From contig NZ_CP116005.1 in assembly GCF_027941835.1 (NCBI RefSeq), positions 1,627,501 to 1,691,500 of the forward strand: DNA of 64,000 bases. The letters are read 5' to 3'. The notes under the pieces were generated by a model. It saw only the letters and a program-made list of their open reading frames with translations, was not told the origin of the DNA and did not search any database. Made by a program: the position numbers and the translations under genes. Each line of letters opens with the position of its first letter. Position 1 is the stretch's first letter. Below, piece by piece: positions 55,801-64,000 of the stretch. Origin of the DNA: Sphingosinicella microcystinivorans (GTDB lineage Bacteria > Pseudomonadota > Alphaproteobacteria > Sphingomonadales > Sphingomonadaceae).

Positions 55801-55956
55801 CTCGAATCGAAGTCCTCGCTCGACAGCGGCTGGCGCGCGGGCGCGAGCGCGAACTACATCGGCGGGCGCACGGCGCTCGGCGTCAACTACGACCGCGAAG
55901 GCGGCTCGGGCTATGCCAACGATGCGCTGACCATGTCCCTCGCCATGCACTTCTAG
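52819..55956 (+). CDS. Autotransporter outer membrane beta-barrel protein
   Basis: This 1045-residue type V secretion protein has a signal peptide (ASLIALAAGPAAAA), a long Gly/Thr/Ser/Asn-rich passenger of beta-helix type (repeats such as NSGTIQVSAHGDN and ITNSGTIQAVAGSGEN) to about residue 700, and a C-terminal autotransporter barrel from about 755 (ARFGVWLQQTGNFFSKKDRE) ending MSLAMHF with the terminal Phe. It should be displayed on the cell surface, perhaps for adhesion. Its stop is followed after one base by the inverted-repeat element. Confidence 0.93.
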   Translation: MSTFRSTSRVTSSFIASIGASASLIALAAGPAAAADLTVTGTRNTPITTSNANSGPGNVIVDGTVDVSGGTAITVDSSHSVTVNASRTVKTTTESNGTGVAVVAPAGGLSGTITNNGAIQVTGTGANDAVGTNNVGLLIGGAGTFTGNVVSGSGSSITVGGTDSYGVSVTSRLDGDLGVNGVSVTGARSVAVSVSGEVTGDVKVTGGVAATGADGAALAVSGTVGGGIANAGAIATGQAQTTNSSGEAVPAVAGKASVLISGTVGGGFVNDRYYVDEDGNRVAPADVDTTKHTLVAGTVTALGGAPAILVSPGAAGTANTVVGNVGTGADAYGIVNRSSITVSGSTAGRETDAVRVAGGNGFTASVGGGISNQSSASITASAIDAAASGIRVGDGGIAPGIANGGRITVRGNRTANSDGTFGAGGNAYGIRVDSGASVDSVTNSGTIQVSAHGDNKTAYGIYSAAGVSTITNSGTIQAVAGSGENVSAYAIDTSASAAGVTLNNSGTISGAVRLGAGSDTVNVTDGTVTGAISFGGGANALNISGGTVSGGVSASGGTLALGMTGGTLDLTSQDGLALQSLTASGASKIILDVGTDFTGLEVAGAASFTGTSTIQLNITDLLAGERTINVVTAGGGITTDHPDTILTADSVPYIYAVDDVSVGADAISIDLRRKGGGELGLTSEYSKIYEASIGALADEQALTSAVNALRDEASVQAAVRQMTPTTFGSAAARVLIANQDADFGVLGHRMQTIRQSFHGGGIDAVERARFGVWLQQTGNFFSKKDRETDPGFDGNSYGLTAGGDLLVGERAAVGAGLSFISSEVDPDGLSDSPLVVKNLQGDIYTTIKFGRLFVDATAGYAMNDYRSRRVISFGGLDREAEAKFSGSQLSANLTVGYEMPLGGRLRITPSNNINVLKVKQDGYSEDGAGALNLEIEKLSFDIVRGTSKLALGYGIPIGDGELWLEMRGAYIYRLAGDQVIGTRGQFLATGAAFYLESKSSLDSGWRAGASANYIGGRTALGVNYDREGGSGYANDALTMSLAMHF

Positions 55957-55957
55957 T

Positions 55958-56101
55958 GGGACGGGTCGTCATTTCGCCCATGCCGGGCTGCAAATGGCGG
56001 CTTTCTGCGCTTCCGGTGCTCACGGACACAAAGTCCGCTGCGCGCCGGTTCTCGAAATCCGTCATTTTCGCTCCGGCCTGGGCGAAATGACGACCCGTCC
56101 C
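55958..56101. mobile_element. 144-bp element with 23-bp perfect terminal inverted repeats (MITE-like)
   Basis: GGGACGGGTCGTCATTTCGCCCA in two parts (55958-55980) is repeated exactly inverted at 56079-56101. The interior holds a small hairpin CGGAC-ACAAA-GTCCG (56023-56037) and no open gene. It lies between the autotransporter and glyQ. Size and termini fit a non-autonomous mobile element or a large REP-type structure. Confidence 0.6.
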
Positions 56102-56202
56102 GGCGTCGAAGGGTGTCGTTTGAGCCACCCTGAGCTTGCCGGGAGGGCTTGCGCCCGTTAGACGGCGAGCAAATTTTTTGCACCTGCGAAGGGCGGACGC
56201 AC

Positions 56203-57069
56203 GTGGCACTCGGTTTCCAGGATATCATCCTTACGCTCCAGCGGTTCTGGGGCGAGCGGGGCTGCGTCATCCTCCAGCCCTACGACATGGAAATGGGCGC
56301 GGGCACCTTCCACCCGGCGACGACGCTGCGCGCGCTGGGGCCGCGCCCGTGGAACGCCGCCTACGTGCAGCCCTCGCGGCGGCCCACGGACGGCCGCTAC
56401 GGCGAGAACCCGAACCGCCTGCAGCACTACTACCAGTTCCAGGTGATCCTGAAGCCGAGCCCGCCGGACATTCAGGACGCGTACCTCGAGTCCTTGCGCG
56501 CCATCGGCGTGGACCTCGCCAAGCACGACATCCGCTTCGTGGAGGACGACTGGGAATCGCCGACGCTCGGCGCGTGGGGCCTCGGCTGGGAGGTCTGGTG
56601 CGACGGCATGGAGGTGACGCAGTTCACCTATTTCCAGCAGGTCGGCGGCTACGACTGCAAGCCGGTGGCGGGCGAGATCACCTACGGGCTCGAGCGCCTC
56701 GCCATGTACATCCAGGGCGTCGACAACGTCTACGACCTCGATTTCAACGGGCGCGGCGTCACGTATGGCGACGTGTTCCTCGCGAACGAGCAGCAGCAGA
56801 GCGCGTACAACTTCGAGCACGCCGACACGGAGGCGCTGCTGCGGCAGTTCCGCGACGCGCAGGCCATGTGCCGGACGCTCATCGAGAAGGACCTGCCGCT
56901 GCCCGCCTACGAGCAGGCGATCAAGGCGAGCCACATCTTCAACCTGCTGAACGCGCGCGGCGTGATCTCGGTCGCCGAGCGGCAGGCCTATATCGGCCGC
57001 GTGCGCGACCTCGCGAAAGGGGCGTGCGAGAGCTGGATGAAGGTCAACGACTGGCTGGAGACGGCATGA
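56203..57069 (+). CDS. glyQ: Glycine-tRNA ligase alpha subunit
   Basis: GlyQ is the catalytic alpha subunit of the tetrameric bacterial glycyl-tRNA synthetase. The 288-residue protein shows [55 protein letters not shown] and [16 protein letters not shown] 56203 with GAAGGG upstream begins at the conserved [13 protein letters not shown]; longer frames upstream are not family-like. The stop overlaps the glyS start by 1 nt. Confidence 0.96.
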   Translation: MALGFQDIILTLQRFWGERGCVILQPYDMEMGAGTFHPATTLRALGPRPWNAAYVQPSRRPTDGRYGENPNRLQHYYQFQVILKPSPPDIQDAYLESLRAIGVDLAKHDIRFVEDDWESPTLGAWGLGWEVWCDGMEVTQFTYFQQVGGYDCKPVAGEITYGLERLAMYIQGVDNVYDLDFNGRGVTYGDVFLANEQQQSAYNFEHADTEALLRQFRDAQAMCRTLIEKDLPLPAYEQAIKASHIFNLLNARGVISVAERQAYIGRVRDLAKGACESWMKVNDWLETA

Positions 57070-59549
57070 TGGCCGACTTCCTGCTCGAACTGTTCAGCGA
57101 GGAAATCCCGGCGCGGATGCAGCGGCAGGCCGCCGCCGACCTCGCGCGCCTGTTCGCCGCCGAGATCGCGGGCGCGGGGCTGAAGGCGGAGGCGACCGAG
57201 ACGTTCGTGACGCCGCGCCGCGTCGCGCTGATCGCGCGCGGGCTTCCGGCCGAGACCGAAGCGGTGTCGGAAGAGCTGAAAGGCCCGCGCACCTCCGCGC
57301 CGCCGCAGGCGCTCGAAGGCTTCCTCCGCAAGACCGGCCTGACGCAGGACCAGCTCGAGGAGCGCGACGGCGTGTTCTTCGCGGTGATCGGCAAGCCGGG
57401 GCGCAGGACGGCGGACGTGCTCGCCGAGGCCGTCCCCGCCGTGGTGCGCGCCTTCCCGTGGCCGAAGTCGATGCGCTGGGGCGAGGCGAGCCTCTCCACC
57501 GAATCGCTGCGCTGGGTGCGGCCGCTGAAGGGCATCGTCGCGCTGTTCGGGGGCGAGGTGGTGCCGTTCGAGATCGCGGGCGTCACCTCCGGCCGCGCGA
57601 CGCTCGGCCACCGGTTCATGTCCTCGGGCGCCATCGAGATCGCGGATGCAGACGACTACGCGCCGAAGCTGCGCGCCGCGCACGTGATCGTCTCGTCGGA
57701 GGAACGCGCCGGGATCATCGCGGACACGGCCGAGCGCCTTGCGGCGGACGCCGGGCTGGAACTGGTGGCGGACGCGGCGCTCGCCGAGGAGAACGCGGGG
57801 CTGACGGAATGGCCGGTGCCGCTGCTCGGCCGCTTCGACCCGGCGTTCCTCGACGTGCCGCCCGAGGTGATCCAGCTCACCGCCGCGAAGAACCAGAAGT
57901 ATTTCGTGTGCCGCGAGCGGGGCACGGGGAAGCTCGCCCCGGCGTTCGTCTGCACCGCGAACATCGTCGCGAGCGACGGCGGCGCCTCGATCGTCGCGGG
58001 CAACCAGAAGGTGCTCGCCGCACGGCTGTCCGATGCGCGTTTCTTCTGGGAGCAGGACCGGAAGAAGACGCTCGCGGAGCACGCGGAGAAGCTTTCGGAG
58101 ATCGTCTTCCACGAGAAGCTCGGCACGGTTGCGGACAAGGTGGAGCGCGTGGCGAAGCTCGCGCGCTGGCTGGTCGAAGAGGGAATCGTCGGGGGTTCAA
58201 GTCCCTCCTCCGCTACCACCGTCACCCCGGCGAAGGCCGGGGCCCATGGGACCGTGGACATGGGTCCCGGCCTTCGCCGGGATGACGAGGAAAGGAAGGC
58301 CCTCGCCGACCTCGCCGAACAGGCGGCGCGGCTCTGTAAGGCGGACCTCACCACCGGCATGGTCGGCGAATTCCCCGAGCTGCAAGGGCTGATGGGCGGC
58401 TACTATGCCCGCGCCGAGGGCCTGCCCGATGCCGTCGCCGATGCGATCCGCGACCATTACAAGCCGGTCGGGCAGGGCGACGACGTGCCGACCGCGCCGG
58501 TGACGGTGTCGGTGTCGTTGGCGGACAAGCTGGATACGTTATTTTCCTTCTTTGGCGTTGAAGAGTTTCCAACTGGGTCTCGTGATCCATTCGGGTTACG
58601 CCGCAGTGCGCTAGCCATTACTTCACTGCTAGTACGCAATAATCTTCGAATTTCTGTTGGACTCTTGAGGTCAGCGTTTGTTGATGCCGCTGCCAGCGCC
58701 TTTAAGGCACATGAAGATGTGCACGTATTTGTTGCTAGAGGACCTAAAGAATATCCATTTTCGGAAGATGATGGACAAACCGTTGAAAAAGGCGTTTGGC
58801 GTCTGTTCTCATACGGTCAAAAGAATGATCCCGATTGGCCCGATCTGTTTAAGTTTGACCCTAATTGGCTAGTTATTCTCAAAGCGAAGAAAAGCGAGAC
58901 AATGTGGGATGAACACATCTCTCGCGATCTGTTTCGTTCGAGAATTGATAGTGCATCCTTCGAGCGGACCTTGGCTTTTCTTGCAGACCGCCTCAAGGTC
59001 CAGCAGCGCGAAGCCGGTGTCCGCCACGACCTGATCGACGCCGTGTTCGCGCTCGGCGGCGAGGACGATCTCGTCCGCCTGCTCGCGCGCGTGAAGGCGT
59101 TGCAAGCGTTCATCGGCACCGATGACGGCGCGAACCTGCTCGCGGGGTACAAGCGCGCGGCGAATATCCTGAAGGCCGAGGCGAAGAAGGGTTCCCTTCC
59201 CGTCACGTCGGAGGCCGGGGTCCACGGGGCCGAGGGCATGGATTCCGGCCTTCGCCGGAATGACGAAGAGGGATTGGCGAGACCGTCTTACCCGCCGGAA
59301 CCTGCGGAAGGCGCACTGATCGCTGCGCTTGATGCCGCGGCCCCGAAGGCGGAGAGCGCCGTCGCAGCGGAGGACTTCGAGGGGGCGATGGCGGCGCTCG
59401 CCTCGCTGCGCGCGCCCATCGACGCCTTCTTCGAGGACGTCACCGTCAACGACGGCGATGCCGAAAAGCGGGCATTCCGGCTGGCGCTGCTGGTGCGGGT
59501 GCGCGACGCGGTGCACCGCGTTGCCGATTTCTCAAGGATTGAGGGGTAG
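57069..59549 (+). CDS. glyS: Glycine-tRNA ligase beta subunit, enlarged by in-frame insertions
   Basis: GlyS is the tRNA-binding beta subunit of glycyl-tRNA synthetase. It starts DFLLELFSEEIPARMQ and retains RRVALIARGLP, MRWGEASLSTESLRWVRPL, GHRFMSSGAIEI, TAAKNQKYF, LTTGMVGEFPELQGLMGGYYA and FFEDVTVNDGDAEKRAFRL. At 826 residues it is well above the usual size (E. coli 689). Extra sequence includes a translated palindromic element plus tRNA-like fragment near residues 372-407, a divergent AT-rich segment near residues 490-640 and a second palindrome near 710-735. The frame stays open throughout, so the protein may still be functional. Confidence 0.9.
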   Translation: MADFLLELFSEEIPARMQRQAAADLARLFAAEIAGAGLKAEATETFVTPRRVALIARGLPAETEAVSEELKGPRTSAPPQALEGFLRKTGLTQDQLEERDGVFFAVIGKPGRRTADVLAEAVPAVVRAFPWPKSMRWGEASLSTESLRWVRPLKGIVALFGGEVVPFEIAGVTSGRATLGHRFMSSGAIEIADADDYAPKLRAAHVIVSSEERAGIIADTAERLAADAGLELVADAALAEENAGLTEWPVPLLGRFDPAFLDVPPEVIQLTAAKNQKYFVCRERGTGKLAPAFVCTANIVASDGGASIVAGNQKVLAARLSDARFFWEQDRKKTLAEHAEKLSEIVFHEKLGTVADKVERVAKLARWLVEEGIVGGSSPSSATTVTPAKAGAHGTVDMGPGLRRDDEERKALADLAEQAARLCKADLTTGMVGEFPELQGLMGGYYARAEGLPDAVADAIRDHYKPVGQGDDVPTAPVTVSVSLADKLDTLFSFFGVEEFPTGSRDPFGLRRSALAITSLLVRNNLRISVGLLRSAFVDAAASAFKAHEDVHVFVARGPKEYPFSEDDGQTVEKGVWRLFSYGQKNDPDWPDLFKFDPNWLVILKAKKSETMWDEHISRDLFRSRIDSASFERTLAFLADRLKVQQREAGVRHDLIDAVFALGGEDDLVRLLARVKALQAFIGTDDGANLLAGYKRAANILKAEAKKGSLPVTSEAGVHGAEGMDSGLRRNDEEGLARPSYPPEPAEGALIAALDAAAPKAESAVAAEDFEGAMAALASLRAPIDAFFEDVTVNDGDAEKRAFRLALLVRVRDAVHRVADFSRIEG
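58191..58218 (+). other. tRNA 3'-end fragment inside glyS
   Basis: The sequence has a T-arm (GGGGG, loop TTCAAGT, CCCTC), then seven bases CTCCGCT as an acceptor 3' strand, discriminator A and CCA. No D-arm or anticodon arm precedes it. It is read through as SSPSSAT in the glyS frame and abuts the palindromic element. Confidence 0.6.
58221..58286. repeat. In-frame palindromic element 1 within glyS
   Basis: Arms at 58221-58248 and 58259-58286 match in 26 of 28 positions as inverse complements, with core CCGGCGAAGGCCGGG. It is translated in glyS as TVTPAKAGAHGTV and MGPGLRRDDE, similar to protein-coding palindromic elements known from Rickettsia. Confidence 0.8.
59202..59264. repeat. In-frame palindromic element 2 within glyS
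   Basis: This is a diverged copy of the element at 58221-58286: left arm GTCACGTCGGAGGCCGGGG with a mutated stem, right arm TTCCGGCCTTCGCCGGAA. It is translated as VTSEAGVHGAEGMDSGLRRN, collinear with the first copy's peptide. Confidence 0.75.
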
Positions 59550-59594
59550 CGGCGGGCTCTTCATCCGCCGGTGAAAACAAAGGAAGCGAGCGAC

Positions 59595-62261
<2,667 letters not shown>

Positions 62262-62289
62262 GCGAGTTGCCGCCGCCCTTCCGCGTGTC

Positions 62290-62877
62290 ATGCTCGCGGG
62301 CATGAAGCGGTGGGGCATCCGGCTGCTGGCGGTCGCCGCCGGGATCGCGCTCGGGCTCGGCGGCGCATGGCTCGCCGTGCGCGGCGGGCTCGGCGCGGGG
62401 TCCGCGAAATCGGGGCCGTGGGTGACGTCCGCCGTTACCGGCTCCGCCGACGCCGATCTCCGGACGCGCGCCACCGTGGCCGTCGCCGGGCTGCTCGCGC
62501 TCTCGGCGAAGGAAGCGATCTACTTCAACGCCGGGGAGGACAGCGCCGGGGCGCCGCTCGACGGCCGGTGCCGCTACCGCGTGACGGGCCGCGACCCGAA
62601 GGCACGCTGGTGGAGCATCACGCTCTACGGCGCCGACCATTTCCTCGTCGCCAATCCGGAACGGCGCTTCAGCTTCCACATGCGGAACGTGCCGCGCGCG
62701 GGGCACGAGACGTTCGCCTTCGATGTCGCGCCGACGGGCGAGGGCGAGGCGTGGCTGCCGACCGGCGGACAGACGCGCTTCGCGCTGACGCTGCGCGCCT
62801 ACAATCCCGATCCCGCCATCATCGGCCGCCCGGACCGCGCGCACCTGCCGCGGATCGAGAAGGTCTCGTGCGCATGA
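62290..62877 (+). CDS. DUF1214 domain protein
   Basis: This 195-residue protein has an N-terminal membrane anchor (RLLAVAAGIALGLGGAWLA) and a DUF1214 domain: RATVAVAGLLALSAKEAIYF, RWWSITLYGADHFLVANPE and RFALTLRAYNPDPAI. DUF1214 and DUF1254 are often found in one protein or in adjacent genes; here the DUF1254 gene follows in a 4-nt overlap. Met at 62302 is an alternative start. The function is not known; periplasmic location is likely. Confidence 0.82.
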   Translation: MLAGMKRWGIRLLAVAAGIALGLGGAWLAVRGGLGAGSAKSGPWVTSAVTGSADADLRTRATVAVAGLLALSAKEAIYFNAGEDSAGAPLDGRCRYRVTGRDPKARWWSITLYGADHFLVANPERRFSFHMRNVPRAGHETFAFDVAPTGEGEAWLPTGGQTRFALTLRAYNPDPAIIGRPDRAHLPRIEKVSCA

Positions 62878-63371
62878 GGTGGCTCGGCCCCTTCGTGCTG
62901 GCCGCGCTCGTCGCGCTCGCGACGTTCTTCGCGGCGCTGTGGGCGACGCCGCATGTCGTCATGGCGAAGGCGATGCAGAAGCTGGGCGCGGGCGGCGTCA
63001 ACACGATGCGGCATCAAGGGCTTCCGAACGCGGAGAATCGCTGGATCGTCCGCCCCAGCCCCGATCTGGCCTACAGCATCTGCGTGTTCGATCTCGCGAA
63101 GGGGCCGGTCGCCATCGACGCCTTCGTGCCGCCGCAGCGCTACTGGTCGCTCTCCGTCTTCGATGCGAACACCGACAACATCTTCTCGGTGAACGACCGC
63201 GCCGTGAAGGGCGGGCGCCATGCGCTGACGCTGTCGAAGAACGGGGCGGACGGGTCGCTCGCCGTGCCGGGCGGCAAGGGCATCGCGCTGATCCGCATCC
63301 TCGTCACCGATGCGGAGGACCTCGCCGCGATCGGCGCGCTCCGCCGCCGCAGCACCTGCGCGCCGGTGTGA
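62874..63371 (+). CDS. DUF1254 domain protein
   Basis: This 165-residue protein has one N-terminal membrane span (GPFVLAALVALATFFAALWA) and a DUF1254-type beta domain with VRPSPDLAYSICVFDL, YWSLSVFDANTDNIFSVND and ALIRILVTDAEDLAAI. It is translationally coupled to the DUF1214 gene and probably acts with it at the outer face of the inner membrane. Function unknown. The region 63372-63513 to the next, convergent gene shows no clear feature. Confidence 0.82.
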   Translation: MRWLGPFVLAALVALATFFAALWATPHVVMAKAMQKLGAGGVNTMRHQGLPNAENRWIVRPSPDLAYSICVFDLAKGPVAIDAFVPPQRYWSLSVFDANTDNIFSVNDRAVKGGRHALTLSKNGADGSLAVPGGKGIALIRILVTDAEDLAAIGALRRRSTCAPV

Positions 63372-63513
63372 GGGCTTCCCTGTCGCTTGCAAGCGGCAGG
63401 TTTCGGCGAGAATGCAGACATGCCCCCTGCGCCGGTATGACGAGAGTGTGGGCGGGTGTTATCGACCTTGCGTGGTCGTCGTCGGCACAATCGTGCCCGC
63501 AAGACAGGGGCTT

Positions 63514-64000
63514 TCAGGACAGGAACAGTGTTGCCCCGGCTTCCTTCCCGATCGCGCGCCGGTAGCCGTCCCGCGCCTGCATCCGCGCGCAGTAGGCCGC
63601 GACGTTTTCCGGGAACGCGCCGAGCTTCAGCATTTCGGCGAGCCGCAGCGCGTAGGCGAAGGCGATGTCGGCGATCGTGAAGCGTCCGGCGGCGACATAC
63701 TCGCGGTCGCCGAGCAGCTTCGCGGCGCCCTTGAGGCGCGAGAAGAACCAGCGCGTGTAGTCCTCCACCGCCTGCGGCAGCCGCCGCTCCTCCGGCTCGA
63801 ACACGCCGTAGCGCAGGACGAGCGTCTGCGGGAAGGTGAGCGTGGCGTCGGACTGGTAGAGCCAGTTGAGATAGCGGCCGTAGTCGGCCTCCTCCGGCTG
63901 CACGGCGAGCGGCGTCGGGCCGTGGCGCGCGGCGAGATAGTGGCAGATGCCGCTGGATTCGGTCATCAGCGTGTCGCCGTCGGTGAACGTCGGCGTGGTG
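63514..64000 (-). CDS. Glutathione S-transferase family protein (partial, N-terminus outside)
   Basis: The frame is open from the right window edge to the stop at 63514. It shows the end of the thioredoxin-like domain (TFTDGDTLMTESSGICHYLAA) and the helical C-terminal domain (YGRYLNWLYQSDATLTFPQT, YVAAGRFTIADIAFAYALRL, YCARMQARDGYRRA). The N-terminal glutathione-binding start is cut off by the window. The Met at 63966 is internal, not the start. Confidence 0.88.
   Translation of the reverse strand, partial: TTPTFTDGDTLMTESSGICHYLAARHGPTPLAVQPEEADYGRYLNWLYQSDATLTFPQTLVLRYGVFEPEERRLPQAVEDYTRWFFSRLKGAAKLLGDREYVAAGRFTIADIAFAYALRLAEMLKLGAFPENVAAYCARMQARDGYRRAIGKEAGATLFLS

Noticed and set aside
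52462-55950. Minus-strand frame of 1162 codons opposite the autotransporter
   Set aside because: Arises from high GC and repetitive passenger codons; Arg/Ala/Asp/Val-rich, no ribosome site, no recognisable domain.
52692-56090. Plus-strand frame of 1132 codons overlapping the autotransporter
   Set aside because: Out-of-frame translation rich in Arg and His; the true frame has signal peptide and barrel.
58140-58218. Complete tRNA gene within glyS
   Set aside because: Only the T-arm, acceptor 3' strand and CCA are present; no D-arm or anticodon arm can be folded upstream.

Overview
The window is about 70 % GC with dense, short-spaced genes. Its protein content points to an alphaproteobacterium, most likely a sphingomonad: TonB-dependent receptor, cytochrome bc1 petABC, DUF1476 and BolA next to Grx4, a PEP-CTERM protein, PpdK, and the dispersed palindromes common in that group. 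No rRNA, complete tRNA or CRISPR array was seen.

Layout. 1-4.1 kb: 5' part of purL, a Y-family polymerase, a queuosine-precursor transporter and a glutathione peroxidase. 4.1-33.85 kb: a catabolic island of about 27 genes in many short divergent units. It holds a TonB receptor, two Rieske oxygenases, phthalate-type dehydrogenase and decarboxylase homologues, a CoA transferase, a LeuC/LeuD-like hydro-lyase, two acyl-CoA ligases, SDRs, an MFS transporter, two MarR regulators, and a tight operon coding a hydrolase, a small-molecule kinase, an enolase-like protein, a 2-hydroxyacid dehydrogenase and a second hydrolase. 33.9-36 kb: purQ, purS, purC. The island therefore sits between purQ and purL. 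36-45 kb: DUF3667 protein, DUF1476, bolA, grxD, hemF, trmL, petABC, mtnP, apt. 45-50 kb: phosphodiesterase-like lipoprotein, ychF, pth, rplY, TraB-like protein. 50-56 kb: PEP-CTERM protein, acyl-CoA ligase, large autotransporter. 56-64 kb: glyQ, glyS (much enlarged), ppdK, DUF1214/DUF1254 pair, partial GST.

Main observation. Ten intergenic sites in the island share a 20-bp imperfect palindrome, approximately ATACTTAG-N4-CTAAGTAT, placed 16-61 nt upstream of the start codons (or further, for the more distant gene of some divergent pairs). They cover nearly every transcription unit of the island and are absent in front of the genes that look like later insertions (OmpA-like, XRE/membrane pair). 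This looks like a single regulon, probably under one of the two MarR proteins.

Other points of note are the kinase/enolase-like/dehydrogenase operon, whose enolase-like protein lacks a catalytic His, and glyS, which carries two in-frame palindromic elements, a tRNA 3'-end fragment and an AT-rich patch. The substrate of the island cannot be read from sequence. The genes suggest an aromatic or alicyclic acid that is imported, ring-oxidised or decarboxylated, activated to a CoA thioester and further processed.
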